From: Streptomyces sp. NBC_00654 | Lineage (GTDB): Bacteria > Actinomycetota > Actinomycetes > Streptomycetales > Streptomycetaceae | Assembly: GCF_026341775.1 (NCBI RefSeq) | Contig: NZ_JAPEOB010000001.1 | Location: 2,046,001-2,110,000, forward strand | DNA: 64,000 bases | Direction of reading: 5' to 3' | Shown: piece by piece, positions 18,689 to 30,580 of the stretch | Layout of the letters: each line of letters opens with the position of its first letter | How positions within the stretch are numbered: position 1 is the stretch's first letter | Position numbers and translations under genes: made by a program | Notes under the pieces: model-generated | Database searches by the model: none | What the model saw: the letters and a program-made list of their open reading frames with translations, nothing else | Told to the model about the DNA's origin: nothing

Positions 18689-19423
18689 GTGAGTACTCCC
18701 GTACAGCAGGCGATCGCAGCGCTTCCCGTGCCGGGGGAGTGGGCGTGGCAGGTCGTTGTCCGGCCCCGGCGGCGCACCCTGGGTATCGAGGTGGCCGACG
18801 ACGGCGGCGTGCTGTTCGCCGTGCCGCCGGATGCCGACCCGGCCGCCGTCGCCGCCGCCGTACGGTCGCGGCTGCCACGGCTCGCGCTCGAAGTGCGGCG
18901 CAGGCGGATCCGGCCGCCTGAACCGGTCAAGGAACTCGTCGGGGGCACCAGTTTCGCCTATCTGGGCCGCCGTCACCGGCTCAAGCTCGTACCGGCGGGT
19001 GAAGGGCGTCGCGTGCGGTTGTACCGGGGCTGGCTGGAGCTGCCCCGGCCAAAGACGCCGGACGAGGGTGCTCGCCTGATCGCTCAGTGGTATCAAGCCT
19101 GTGGCACCCGCTGGCTCATCGGTCGGCTGCCGTCGTACGCGTCACGGGTCGGGCTGCCTCCCCCTCCTGTCGAGGTCTGTGACCTCGGCCGACGCTGGGG
19201 GGCACTGGACCCGGACGGTTCCATCAGGGTGCACTGGGCGGTACTGCAACTGCCGACATCACTGGTGGACCTGGTCCTCGTTCATGAACTCTGCCATGCG
19301 CGGGTCGCCGGGCACGGTGCGGCGTTCCGCCGACAGGTGCGACGAGTGCTTCCCGACGCCGAGACACGCGAGAGGCAGTTCGCCGAGGCGGATCCCGAGC
19401 TGTGGCGTGGGGCGATTCGGTGA
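18689..19423 (+). CDS. YgjP-like (SprT-related, M48-type) metallopeptidase
   Basis: 244 aa, GTG 18689. The zinc site is clear: LVHELCHARVAGHGAAF gives HExxH plus a third histidine, typical of YgjP/WLM-type proteins. The N-terminal half contains strands (RRRTLGIEVADDGGVLFAVP) common in these proteins. YgjP-like genes are often found beside hsdR in many bacteria (from memory), so it is probably part of the restriction locus, though its substrate is unknown. TAGGAA ends 6 bases before the GTG, so it may have its own leaderless promoter. Confidence 0.85.
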   Translation: MSTPVQQAIAALPVPGEWAWQVVVRPRRRTLGIEVADDGGVLFAVPPDADPAAVAAAVRSRLPRLALEVRRRRIRPPEPVKELVGGTSFAYLGRRHRLKLVPAGEGRRVRLYRGWLELPRPKTPDEGARLIAQWYQACGTRWLIGRLPSYASRVGLPPPPVEVCDLGRRWGALDPDGSIRVHWAVLQLPTSLVDLVLVHELCHARVAGHGAAFRRQVRRVLPDAETRERQFAEADPELWRGAIR

Positions 19424-19480
19424 CGTCGGTCAGCTGAAGCCGTCTCGAACCGGGCGAGAGAGCGCCGAAGCCTGTACAGG

Positions 19481-20281
19481 CTACGCCGCCCGGCAGGCGT
19501 ACACGTCCTTGGCGAAGAAGGACGCCAGCACCGGGGCGATCACCTGGGGCGCCACCTCGCGCGTCTGGCCCGTCAGGGTGCGGTGGCGGGCGCGTGGCAG
19601 TGCGTCCGCGAGGCTGCGGGCCGTGTCGCGGGCCTGGAGGGGGCTGAAGCCGCCGACGACGACCATCGTGCGTGCGGTGACGGACGCCAGCCGCTCGGCC
19701 GGGAGCGCGCCGTTGCCCAGGATCGCGTCGTCGTACGCGAGGGTGTGCGCCACCGACTCCAGGCCGGGCCACATCGGTGCCCGCCGCATCCGGGCGATCA
19801 TCCCGGCCGTGACACCGGTCGTGGACAGGTGCAGCTCCACGGCTCCGCCGAGATCCCCGGCGGACAGTAACCGGTGCAGCCGGTCCGTGTGGCGGGCCTT
19901 GTGCACCAGACCGGAAGGGCCCGGGGTGTACGGGGGTTCGTAGACCGCGAGCAGATCCACCGGCAGCCCCGCCGCCTGCGCCTCCAGGGCCAGGGCGCCG
20001 CCGGACAGCATGCCGAAGACGGAGACCCGCTCGCCCACCGCGCCCGCGACCGCGGCCAGGTCCTCGGTCTCCCGCCGCACCGCGTACCGGCCGCCGTCGC
20101 CACTGGCGCCCCGGCCCCGGCGGTCGTACGTGACGACGGTGAAGCGCGGTGCCAGCAGGGCCGCGAGGGGCGCCTCGGTGGCCGCCGTGCTCAGCGCCCC
20201 GCCCACCAGGACGACGGGGGGCCCGTCGCCCTGGCGGCGGTAGGCGATCGGGGTGCCGTCGGCGGAGAGAGTCTTGTCCAT
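19481..20281 (-). CDS. Alpha/beta-hydrolase-fold protein with an altered nucleophile elbow
   Basis: 266 aa on the minus strand. The fold is recognisable: HGxP-equivalent VVLVGGALS, VVTYDRRGRGASG after strand 4, a late acidic/His region. The nucleophile elbow reads FGMLSGGAL. Related Streptomyces hydrolases have G-M/H-S-S-G, so the canonical GxSxG serine appears replaced by Leu (CTG), leaving only the next Ser. It may be inactive as an esterase or use a shifted serine. Convergent with the metallopeptidase gene; upstream neighbour is the DUF427 gene on the same strand but two hairpins lie between. Confidence 0.82.
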   Translation of the reverse strand: MDKTLSADGTPIAYRRQGDGPPVVLVGGALSTAATEAPLAALLAPRFTVVTYDRRGRGASGDGGRYAVRRETEDLAAVAGAVGERVSVFGMLSGGALALEAQAAGLPVDLLAVYEPPYTPGPSGLVHKARHTDRLHRLLSAGDLGGAVELHLSTTGVTAGMIARMRRAPMWPGLESVAHTLAYDDAILGNGALPAERLASVTARTMVVVGGFSPLQARDTARSLADALPRARHRTLTGQTREVAPQVIAPVLASFFAKDVYACRAA

Positions 20282-20382
20282 GTGACGGCTGACTCCGGCG
20301 GCGCCGAGAACTCATCGCCGCCGCCGGAGAATTTCCGGGGGAGTCTGCCAGGGCCCTCCGGTGCGGCTTTCCTGACGCTCCC

Positions 20383-20433
20383 GCCGGCCCTGTTCGCGGG
20401 CCGGCCTCCGGCCACGGGGTCGCCGGTGGCCGG
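20383..20433 (-). terminator. Two adjacent GC-rich hairpins after the DUF427 gene
   Basis: Stem 20383-20390 with 20398-20405 (8 pairs, 7-base loop) and stem 20408-20415 with 20426-20433 (8 pairs, 10-base loop) lie downstream of the minus-strand DUF427 gene. They should separate it from the hydrolase gene. The hairpins are symmetric and could work on either strand. Confidence 0.6.
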
Positions 20434-20458
20434 GGCCCCCGTCGGCGTCCCCGGGCTG

Positions 20459-20794
20459 CTACCCGGTCACCCGCTCGGTCGCGTAGAAGCAGAAGTGGTC
20501 CTTGATCGCGGCGACTTCGGGCTTCGGGTCGGGGTAGGCCCAGACGAGGTCGGCGGCACCCGGCACCGACCAGTAGGCGGCGTCGCCCTTGAACGGGCAG
20601 TGGGTGATGGTGTCCGAGGCCGTGAGCAGCTCGGTGCGGACGTCCTGGGGCGGCAGGTAGTAGCGGACCGGGCAGCCCGTCTCGCGCAGCACGAGCGGGC
20701 GGCGGCTCTCGGCCAGCACCCGTCCGTCGTGCACCGCCCGGACGTGCTCGGTGCCCGGCTCGACGGTGATGCGGTGTCCTGGAGTGGAAGTCAT
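20459..20794 (-). CDS. DUF427 domain protein
   Basis: 111 aa. The whole protein is one DUF427 domain: GRVLAESRRPLVLRE, CPVRYYLPPQDVR, HCPFKGDAAYWSV and DLVWAYPDPKPEV are the family's landmarks. The fold is a beta-tent-like barrel; no reaction is established. It is divergent from the LOG-family gene with 77 bases between. Confidence 0.9.
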   Translation of the reverse strand: MTSTPGHRITVEPGTEHVRAVHDGRVLAESRRPLVLRETGCPVRYYLPPQDVRTELLTASDTITHCPFKGDAAYWSVPGAADLVWAYPDPKPEVAAIKDHFCFYATERVTG

Positions 20795-20871
20795 GCCCGT
20801 TGCAGCGGTCCGGTGGCCCGAATTCTTCCCCGGATCCGTGGGCTGTCGGTGGCGGATCGTACGGTGGCTCC

Positions 20872-21411
20872 ATGAACATCTGCGTCTTTCTCTCCGCCGC
20901 CGACCTCGACGACCGCTACACCGTGCCCGCCCGGGAGTTCGCCGAACTGCTCGGCAGAGGAGGCCACACTCTGGTCTGGGGCGGTTCGGAGAGCGGGCTG
21001 ATGAAGGTCGTCGCCGACGGGGTCCAGAAGGCGGGCGGGCGGCTCGTCGGGGTGTCGGTGGACTTCCTGGCCGACCGGGCCCGGACGAACGCCGACGAGA
21101 TGGTGATCGCCCGCGATCTGGCCGAGCGCAAGGCGCTGCTCCTGGCGAAGGCCGACGCGGTCGTGATCATGGTCGGGGGGACCGGGACGCTCGACGAGGC
21201 CACCGAGATTCTGGAGCTCAAGAAGCACGGCAAGCACGCCAAGCCGATCGTCCTGCTGAACACGGCGGGCTTCTACGACGGTCTGCGCCAGCAGTTCCAG
21301 CGCATGGAGGACGAGGGCTTCCTGCCGCTGCCCCTCACCGACCTGGTCTTCTTCGCCAAGGACGGTGTCGGCGCGCTCGCCTACCTGGAGGAGTCCGCCG
21401 GGCAGCGGTGA
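20872..21411 (+). CDS. LOG-family protein (putative nucleoside-5'-monophosphate phosphoribohydrolase)
   Basis: 179 aa from ATG 20872. Rossmann-like fold with LVWGGSESGLM and the LOG signature here as MVGGTGTLDEATE (family PGGxGTxxE, with V for P). LOG enzymes release the base from cytokinin-type or other nucleotides. The N-terminal start is set by the family's N-terminus (MNICVFLSAADLDD); the longer frame is not needed. TACGGT ends 6 bases before the ATG, suggesting a leaderless mRNA. Confidence 0.85.
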   Translation: MNICVFLSAADLDDRYTVPAREFAELLGRGGHTLVWGGSESGLMKVVADGVQKAGGRLVGVSVDFLADRARTNADEMVIARDLAERKALLLAKADAVVIMVGGTGTLDEATEILELKKHGKHAKPIVLLNTAGFYDGLRQQFQRMEDEGFLPLPLTDLVFFAKDGVGALAYLEESAGQR

Positions 21412-21456
21412 CGGGCCGCCCCGGTGCGCCGGTGCCGGTGATGGGAGGATCGGCAC

Positions 21457-22146
21457 ATGTCTACCCACCTCATCACCGGCGCCGGTTCCGGCATCGGAGC
21501 AGCCGTCGCCCGCCGTCTTCTGGAACGCGGTGACGAGATCGTCCTGCTGGCCCGGGACGCGGGCCGGGCCAAGGAGCTCGCCGGTCTGCACCCCGGTGCC
21601 CGTACGCTCGTCGGCGACCTCGGCAATCCGGACCGGCTCTCCTGGGCGTTCGGCCAGCAGACGGTGCCCGAGCGCATCGACTCGCTGCTGCACATCGCGG
21701 GAGTCGTGGAACTCGGCCGTGTGGGCGAGCTCACCCCCAAGGCCTGGCACTTCCAGCTCAACGCCAACCTCGTCGCCCCCGCCGAGATCACCCGCCTCCT
21801 GCTGCCGCAACTGCGCGTCGCCCAGGGCCATGTGGTCTTCGTGAACTCGGGCGCCGGGCTCCAGGCGCACGCCGAGTGGGGTGCGTACGCAGCGAGCAAG
21901 CACGGCCTGAAGGCCCTCGCCGACTCGCTGCGCCACGAGGAGCACGGCAACGGGGTCCGGGTCACCTCCGTCTACCCCGGGCGCACCGCCAGCCCCATGC
22001 AGGCCAAGGTCCATCAGCAGGAGGGCAAGGAGTACGACGCCACCCGGTGGATCGACCCGGAGTCCGTGGCCACCACGATCCTGATGGCGCTCGACCTCCC
22101 GCGCGACGCCGAGGTCAACGACCTCACCGTCCGCCCCGGACGCTGA
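21457..22146 (+). CDS. SDR family NADP-type oxidoreductase
   Basis: 229 aa. Short-chain dehydrogenase with the nucleotide loop TGAGSGIGAAVA, the NxxG-region LLHIAGVVELG, and catalytic Tyr/Lys in YAASKHGLK, followed by VYPGRTASPM. GGGAGGA precedes the ATG. Substrate not predictable. It stands between the LOG gene and the methionine synthase-like gene, with 37-46-base gaps. Confidence 0.9.
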   Translation: MSTHLITGAGSGIGAAVARRLLERGDEIVLLARDAGRAKELAGLHPGARTLVGDLGNPDRLSWAFGQQTVPERIDSLLHIAGVVELGRVGELTPKAWHFQLNANLVAPAEITRLLLPQLRVAQGHVVFVNSGAGLQAHAEWGAYAASKHGLKALADSLRHEEHGNGVRVTSVYPGRTASPMQAKVHQQEGKEYDATRWIDPESVATTILMALDLPRDAEVNDLTVRPGR

Positions 22147-22183
22147 GAGCCGGCCTGTCGCCCCGCACCCGTAGGCTTCCCGG

Positions 22184-25485
<3,302 letters not shown>

Positions 25486-25505
25486 CCCGAACAGCGGACG
25501 GGAGC

Positions 25506-25535
25506 GTACGGGCGGTCCGTTGTGGCCGTCCGTAC
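25506..25535 (+). terminator. Hairpin terminator after ligA
   Basis: GTACGGGCGG at 25506-25515 pairs with CCGTCCGTAC at 25526-25535 (ten pairs including one G-U), loop of 10 bases, 20 bases after the ligA stop. Confidence 0.6.
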
Positions 25536-25589
25536 GGGGCGGGCGGGGCGGAGCGGCCGGTTCCGTACATCTCGAACACGGCAGCGATC

Positions 25590-25615
25590 GAGATGTCTTC
25601 GAGACGACATCGAGA
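25590..25615. repeat. Three phased CGAGA boxes
   Basis: CGAGA occurs at 25590, 25600 and 25611, so 10 and 11 bases apart, on one face of the helix; a reverse copy TCTCG is at 25570. Such phasing suggests cooperative protein binding but could be chance. Confidence 0.35.
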
Positions 25616-25907
25616 CACCCGACAGGCGTGGCGGCCGATCAGGGGGGAAGAAAACGGGCCAGAGGGGGCGAGTGGCGACCGGGAGGCCCGAATGGCCGAC
25701 CGCTGCCACCCGTTCGGCGCATATCAGAAGGTGACGGGTGGTCGGCTCGCAATCGGGCAAGAGCTGTAGAGCGCTGCCCGTGGAAGCCCTTCGCGGCCTA
25801 CTGTTGAGACGTGCGCCTGCCGTGCACGGCCGCTCGACGGACCGTGGTTGGCACGAGAGCGGGGGCCATCGTGGGACATCGGCACCGCCGGCTGTGAGAG
25901 GGACGGA

Positions 25908-28238
25908 ATGAAACCGACCGAGAGCGCCGCACCGGTGGCGCGGCTGCAAGGTTTCGTCGGCCTCACGCCCAAAGTGGGTGCCGTCGTCGTGATGGTCGCC
26001 GCCGTCCAGCTGGCGACCGGCTTCTACCGCACGGTGCGCGAGGGCCACGCGCTCTTCCCGGACGGCTCCGTGGGCTGGTCCCTCGCACTGCTCACCGGAG
26101 TCATCGTCGGCCACCTGGTCGCGCTGGGACGCGACCGCTGGTGGGGCGGCACCGGCTCCGGGGCCGCCCTCACCCTGGCCGTGCTGCTGCTCTACGGCTG
26201 GGTGGCCGCGGGCCTGGTCAGCACGGTCGTCGTGGTCCTCGTCGGGACGGCCCGGCGGCACCGCTGGTGGCAGGGGCTGCTGCACGGAGCGGTCGACATC
26301 CTGGGCATCGGCGCCGCCGCCCTCGTCCTCACCGCCTTCGGCGAGGTCCCGACCGTCGAGAAGCCCTGGCAGCCACCCGACTGGGGCATCGACGCCGTTC
26401 CGGAAGTGCTCCTGGCCGCCTCCACGTATCTCCTCGTCACCCGGGTGCTGCTGTGGTACGCGCGGGCACCGCAGTGCGGCGGGCTGCCGACCATCGCCCG
26501 GACCGCGCTGCTGCGCCAGGGCCTCGTCGCCGTCGCCCTGCTCGGTATCGCCCCGCTGATCTGCGTCGTCGCGATCGCCATGCCCGTACTGCTGCCGCTC
26601 TTCGCGGTTCCCCTGATCGCCCTCGACTCCACGCTCTGGATCGCCCGCGCGCGGGCCGAGGAGCAGCTGCGGGACCCGTTGACCGGGCTGCCCAACCGGC
26701 AGTGGCTGCTGGAGCGGACCTGGTCGGCGCTGGAGGACGCCGAGAGCGTCGGCACCAGGTCCGCGCTGGTCCTGATCGACCTCGACCGCTTCCGTGCCGT
26801 CAACGACACCCTCGGCCATCTGGCGGGGGACCGGCTGCTGCTGCAGATAGCGGACCGGCTGCGGCTCGCCCTGCCGCGCGGAGCGGAGGCCGCCCGCCTG
26901 GGCGGGGACGAGTTCGCCGTGCTGCTGCCCCAGGCCGACTCCACCACCAGTGCCCAGCGGGTGGCCCGCCACCTGGTCGCGGAGCTCTCCTCGCCGCTCG
27001 ACCTCGACGGCCTCACGCTGGTGCTGGAGGCGAGCGCCGGGGTCGCCGTCTACCCCGACCACGCGCTGGACGCCGAGGGACTGCTCAGGCGCGCGGACGT
27101 GGCCATGTACCAGGCCAAGCGGGACCGTACGGGTGTCGAGGTGTACGAGTCCAAGCGGGACAGCAACACCCCCGACCGGCTCGGCCTGCTGGGCGACCTG
27201 CGGCGCGCGCTGGACGCCGGCGAGGTGGAACTCCACTACCAGCCCAAGGTCCGCTTCGACGGGCAGGTCGCCGGGCTCGAAGCGCTGGTGCGCTGGGTGC
27301 ATCCGGAGCGCGGCAGGGTCCCCCCGGACGAGTTCATCGCCATCGCGGAGTCGTCCGGCCTGATGCCGCACCTCACGGAGTACGTCCTGGAGACGGCGCT
27401 GGCCCAGGTCGCCAGGTGGCGGGCGCAGGGGCTCTTCGTCCCCGTCGCCGTCAACGTCTCCCCGCGCGATGTCCACACCCCGGGCTTCGCCGGCAGCGTC
27501 GCGGCCCGGCTGGCCCGGCACGGTGTCCCGGCCGGGGCGCTCCAGCTGGAGATAACGGAACACGTACTGCTGGAGGACCCGCAGCGCGCCGCCGACACAC
27601 TCGCCGGGCTGACCGGCCACGGCGTGAAGATGTCCCTCGACGACTTCGGCACCGGCTACTCCTCCCTGGTCCATCTGCGCAAGCTGCCGGTCAGCGAGCT
27701 CAAGATCGACCGGTCGTTCGTCGCCCGGCTGGCCATCGACCACGAGGACGCGGAGATCGTCCGCTGCACCATCGACCTCGCGCACTCCCTCGGCCTGCTC
27801 GTCGTCGCCGAGGGCGTCGAGGACGACGAGACCTGGGAGCGCCTGCGGGACCTGCGGTGCGACGCGGTGCAGGGCTGGCTGGTCGCGGCCGCGATGCCGC
27901 CGCAGGAGGCCACGGCCTGGCTGCGGGCCCGCGGCGAGCACGGCTGGCGGCGGCCCGCCGAGCTGGCGGCGGCCGCCGCGGCCGCCGCGGCGGCGAACGG
28001 CAGCGCGGCGAACGGAACGATGACGAACGGTGCGGTGACCAACGGTGCGGTGACCAATGGCGCGGTCAACGGAGCCGCGCACGGCGCGGTGAACGGGGCC
28101 GCGCACGGGTCGGTCAACGGGGCCGTGGCGAACGGGGCCGTGAACGGAGCGGCGAACGGCGCGGTGCTGAACGGCGCCGCGGAGGCCGAGCAGCGGCCGT
28201 CGGGCCGCGCGGTGAACACTGGACCGGCCACCGCCTGA
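25908..28238 (+). CDS. rmdB: Membrane GGDEF-EAL protein, RmdB-like c-di-GMP phosphodiesterase
   Basis: 776 aa from ATG 25908 (GAGAGGGACGG upstream). About six membrane helices to residue 245, then GGDEF ([12 protein letters not shown]332) and EAL ([11 protein letters not shown]458). The EAL active-site set looks intact: [29 protein letters not shown]. The GGDEF inhibitory RxxD site is absent. Gene position between ligA and gatC matches S. coelicolor SCO5495, named RmdB and reported as a phosphodiesterase. The last 80 residues are a low-complexity tail with twelve Asn-Gly pairs, which is unusual. Predicted to lower c-di-GMP and so promote development. Confidence 0.9.
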   Translation: MKPTESAAPVARLQGFVGLTPKVGAVVVMVAAVQLATGFYRTVREGHALFPDGSVGWSLALLTGVIVGHLVALGRDRWWGGTGSGAALTLAVLLLYGWVAAGLVSTVVVVLVGTARRHRWWQGLLHGAVDILGIGAAALVLTAFGEVPTVEKPWQPPDWGIDAVPEVLLAASTYLLVTRVLLWYARAPQCGGLPTIARTALLRQGLVAVALLGIAPLICVVAIAMPVLLPLFAVPLIALDSTLWIARARAEEQLRDPLTGLPNRQWLLERTWSALEDAESVGTRSALVLIDLDRFRAVNDTLGHLAGDRLLLQIADRLRLALPRGAEAARLGGDEFAVLLPQADSTTSAQRVARHLVAELSSPLDLDGLTLVLEASAGVAVYPDHALDAEGLLRRADVAMYQAKRDRTGVEVYESKRDSNTPDRLGLLGDLRRALDAGEVELHYQPKVRFDGQVAGLEALVRWVHPERGRVPPDEFIAIAESSGLMPHLTEYVLETALAQVARWRAQGLFVPVAVNVSPRDVHTPGFAGSVAARLARHGVPAGALQLEITEHVLLEDPQRAADTLAGLTGHGVKMSLDDFGTGYSSLVHLRKLPVSELKIDRSFVARLAIDHEDAEIVRCTIDLAHSLGLLVVAEGVEDDETWERLRDLRCDAVQGWLVAAAMPPQEATAWLRARGEHGWRRPAELAAAAAAAAAANGSAANGTMTNGAVTNGAVTNGAVNGAAHGAVNGAAHGSVNGAVANGAVNGAANGAVLNGAAEAEQRPSGRAVNTGPATA
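27990..28190 (+). repeat. Degenerate coding repeat encoding the Asn-Gly tail
   Basis: AACGG(N) units recur about every 9-21 bases (AACGGTGCGGTGACC, AACGGGGCCG types), giving NGAV/NGAA repeats at the C-terminus of the GGDEF-EAL protein. The variation in third bases suggests an old, drifting repeat. Likely to vary in copy number between strains. Confidence 0.8.
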
Positions 28239-28305
28239 CGCACGGCGCGGACGGACGCCCGCCGGGGGAACGGGCGGGTGGGGGACCGGGCCGTGGGCGA
28301 CCCCA

Positions 28306-28522
28306 TAGGATTGGGGGCCGGTGGCACATTTCCACCTGCCGCGCGACGCCTGGCACGCTCGCTCGCCGCGTTGCCGAAACGCCCACGTGGCTCCGCCACG
28401 AGGGCGCTCCGGCGCCTTGCGATCGCACGCACCGGACGCCGCGCGGTCCGTCCCTCGGACGGACGGTGCACATGTGCCGCCGGCCCGGCCAAAACCACAC
28501 ACCAACCCCTGAGGATCGCTGC
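28306..28522 (+). promoter_or_regulatory. gatC leader with several hairpins, behind a TAGGAT element
   Basis: TAGGAT (28306-28311) is a possible -10, giving a leader of roughly 200 bases. In it lie five short stems: GGTGG/CCACC (28320-28336), CGTGG/CCACG (28386-28400), GGCGC/GCGCC (28403-28416), an 8-pair stem 28446-28453 with 28457-28464 and a 3-base loop, and the palindrome GCACATGTGC (28468-28477). After these the leader is A/C-rich to the ATG. It may be a cis-regulatory RNA or simple attenuation; I do not recognise a known class. Upstream of it, 28258-28263 with 28273-28278 is a weak terminator of the previous gene. Confidence 0.45.
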
Positions 28523-28819
28523 ATGCCTGGCATCACGCGCGAGGAGGTCGCCCACCTCGCCCGGCTGGCGCGTCTGGAGCTGAAGGGCGAAGAGCTCGAT
28601 CACTTCGCCGGTCAGCTCGACGACATCATCGGCGCGGTCGCCCGCGTCTCCGAGGTCGCCGACCAAGACGTACCGCCGACCTCCCACCCGCTGCCGCTGA
28701 CCAACGTCATGCGCGCGGACGAGGTCCGTCCGTCGCTCACCCCCGCGCAGGCACTCTCCGGCGCCCCGGCCCAGGAGCAGCAGCGTTTCAAGGTGCCGCA
28801 GATCCTGGGGGAGGACTAA
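28523..28819 (+). CDS. gatC: Asp-tRNA(Asn)/Glu-tRNA(Gln) amidotransferase subunit C
   Basis: 98 aa. Small subunit that wraps around GatA/GatB. The family pattern is plain: [17 protein letters not shown] at the start, [15 protein letters not shown] in the middle and [11 protein letters not shown] near the end. ATG 28523. Seven bases separate it from gatA; first gene of the operon. Confidence 0.96.
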   Translation: MPGITREEVAHLARLARLELKGEELDHFAGQLDDIIGAVARVSEVADQDVPPTSHPLPLTNVMRADEVRPSLTPAQALSGAPAQEQQRFKVPQILGED

Positions 28820-28825
28820 ACAGTC

Positions 28826-30328
28826 ATGACGGATATCAGCACCATCATCAAGCTCACCGCCGCGCAGACCGCCGAGAAGATCGCCTCCGGTGAGCTCACG
28901 GCCGTCGAGGTCACCGAGGCCCACCTGGCCCGGATCGACGCCATCGACGAGAAGGTCCACGCGTTCCTGCACGTCGACCGGGACGGCGCGCTCGCGCAGG
29001 CCCGCGCCGTCGACGCGAAGCGGGCCGCGGGCGAGAAGCTCGGCCCGCTGGCCGGCGTACCGCTCGCGCTGAAGGACATCTTCACGACCAAGGACATGCC
29101 GACCACCGTCGGCTCGAAGATCCTCGAAGGCTGGGTCCCGCCGTACGACGCGACCCTGACGCGGCGCCTCCGGGCCGCCGACGTCGTCATCCTCGGCAAG
29201 ACCAACATGGACGAGTTCGCCATGGGGTCCTCCACCGAGAACAGCGCCTACGGCCCGACCGGCAACCCGTGGGACCTCACCCGTATCCCGGGCGGCTCCG
29301 GCGGCGGCTCCGCGGCCGCGCTCGCCTCGTTCGAGGCCCCGCTCGCCATCGGCACGGACACCGGCGGCTCCATCCGCCAGCCCGCCGCCGTCACCGGCAC
29401 CGTCGGCGTCAAGCCCACCTACGGCGGCGTCTCCCGCTACGGCATGGTCGCCTTCTCGTCCTCCCTGGACCAGGGCGGGCCCTGCGCCCGTACGGTCCTG
29501 GACGCGGCGCTGCTGCACGAGGCCATCGGCGGCCACGACCCGCTCGACTCGACGTCCATCGACGCCCCGGTCCCGCCGGTCGTCGAGGCCGCCCGCAACG
29601 GCTCCGTACAGGGCATGCGGGTCGGCGTCGTGAAGCAGTTCTCGGGCGAGGGCTACCAGGCCGGTGTCGTCCAGCGGTTCAACGAGTCGGTCGAGCTGCT
29701 GAAGTCGCTCGGCGCCACGGTCGTCGAGCTCGACTGCCCGTCCTTCGACCTGGCCCTGTCGGCGTACTACCTGATCGCGCCGTCCGAGTGCTCCTCGAAC
29801 CTGGCCCGCTTCGACGCCATGCGCTACGGCCTGCGCGTCGGCGACGACGGCACGAAGTCCGCCGAGGAGGTCACCGCGCTCACCCGCGAGGCCGGCTTCG
29901 GCGACGAGGTCAAGCGCCGCGTCATCCTCGGTACGTACGCGCTCAGCTCCGGCTACTACGACGCGTACTACGGCTCGGCCCAGAAGGTCCGCACCCTCAT
30001 CACCCGGGACTTCGAGAAGGCGTTCGAGCAGGTGGACGTCATCGTCTCCCCGACGACGCCCACCACCGCCTTCCCGATCGGCGAGCGCGCCGACGACCCG
30101 ATGGCGATGTACCTCGCGGACCTGTGCACCATCCCGACCAACCTCGCAGGCAACTCCGCCATGTCGCTGCCCTGCGGCCTGGCCCCGGAGGACGGTCTGC
30201 CGGTCGGGCTCCAGATCATCGCCCCCGCCATGAAGGACGACCGTCTCTACAAGGTCGGAGCGGCCGTCGAGGCCGCATTCGTGGAAAAGTGGGGGCACCC
30301 GCTGCTGGAGGAGGCTCCGTCACTGTGA
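28826..30328 (+). CDS. gatA: Asp/Glu-tRNA amidotransferase subunit A (amidase)
   Basis: 500 aa. Generates ammonia from glutamine for conversion of Glu-tRNA(Gln) to Gln-tRNA(Gln) in organisms without GlnRS. Amidase-signature catalytic triad is visible: Lys in [10 protein letters not shown], the cis-Ser in [13 protein letters not shown] and nucleophile Ser in [12 protein letters not shown]. Length is standard. It overlaps the next small gene by GTGA, showing that gene belongs to the operon. Confidence 0.97.
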   Translation: MTDISTIIKLTAAQTAEKIASGELTAVEVTEAHLARIDAIDEKVHAFLHVDRDGALAQARAVDAKRAAGEKLGPLAGVPLALKDIFTTKDMPTTVGSKILEGWVPPYDATLTRRLRAADVVILGKTNMDEFAMGSSTENSAYGPTGNPWDLTRIPGGSGGGSAAALASFEAPLAIGTDTGGSIRQPAAVTGTVGVKPTYGGVSRYGMVAFSSSLDQGGPCARTVLDAALLHEAIGGHDPLDSTSIDAPVPPVVEAARNGSVQGMRVGVVKQFSGEGYQAGVVQRFNESVELLKSLGATVVELDCPSFDLALSAYYLIAPSECSSNLARFDAMRYGLRVGDDGTKSAEEVTALTREAGFGDEVKRRVILGTYALSSGYYDAYYGSAQKVRTLITRDFEKAFEQVDVIVSPTTPTTAFPIGERADDPMAMYLADLCTIPTNLAGNSAMSLPCGLAPEDGLPVGLQIIAPAMKDDRLYKVGAAVEAAFVEKWGHPLLEEAPSL

Positions 30329-30564
30329 GCGCACTGACCAAGGCCAAGGGCTTCAAGAAGTCCAAGACCGGTACGTACCTGTCCATCGGCACCACCGCTT
30401 TCGGCGCAGTCGGCGTCATCAAGCAGGCCAGGAAGGCCCGCTTCGAAGGCGACACGCTCCGGCTGATCGACGCCGTCGTCTCCGCCGCCGCCATCGCCAC
30501 CGGTGTCGCCCTGCTGCTGCGCGAGCTGAAGCGCATCGGCGACGACGACGTTCTGCTGGGCTGA
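30325..30564 (+). CDS. Small membrane protein embedded in the gat operon
   Basis: 79 aa, GTG 30325 overlapping the gatA stop (GTGA). A basic N-terminus ([13 protein letters not shown]) is followed by two short hydrophobic stretches ([16 protein letters not shown] and [16 protein letters not shown]) and a charged end, so it is probably membrane-bound. A similar small protein sits between gatA and gatB in other Streptomyces (from memory). It has no known domain. Its coupling to gatA suggests co-expression, not necessarily a role in amidation. Confidence 0.8.
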   Translation: MSALTKAKGFKKSKTGTYLSIGTTAFGAVGVIKQARKARFEGDTLRLIDAVVSAAAIATGVALLLRELKRIGDDDVLLG

Positions 30565-30580
30565 GAGGGAAAGTTTCACC

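Larger units (their letters stand above)
6984..19423. other. Defence island: RloA/RloB pair, type I restriction-modification, regulators, YgjP-like protease
   Basis: All genes between mnmA and the backbone cluster that starts at 19.5 kb relate to DNA restriction, its control or mobile defence families. hsdS and the XRE region are visibly less GC-rich than the flanks (by eye, not counted). No integrase, tRNA or direct-repeat boundary was found, so the mechanism of insertion is unknown. Confidence 0.75.
25486..25907. other. Intergenic region between ligA and the GGDEF-EAL gene
   Basis: 422 bases without a convincing gene. It begins with a ligA terminator hairpin (25506-25535), then three helix-phased CGAGA boxes (25590-25615). 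A TACTGT hexamer at 25799-25804 is a possible -10 for the downstream gene but has no clear -35. Short open frames here overlap one another and look random. Confidence 0.55.

Noticed and set aside
28239..28522. T-box riboswitch before gatC
   Set aside because: I could not find a T-box sequence or a stem I specifier; only a series of short hairpins is visible.
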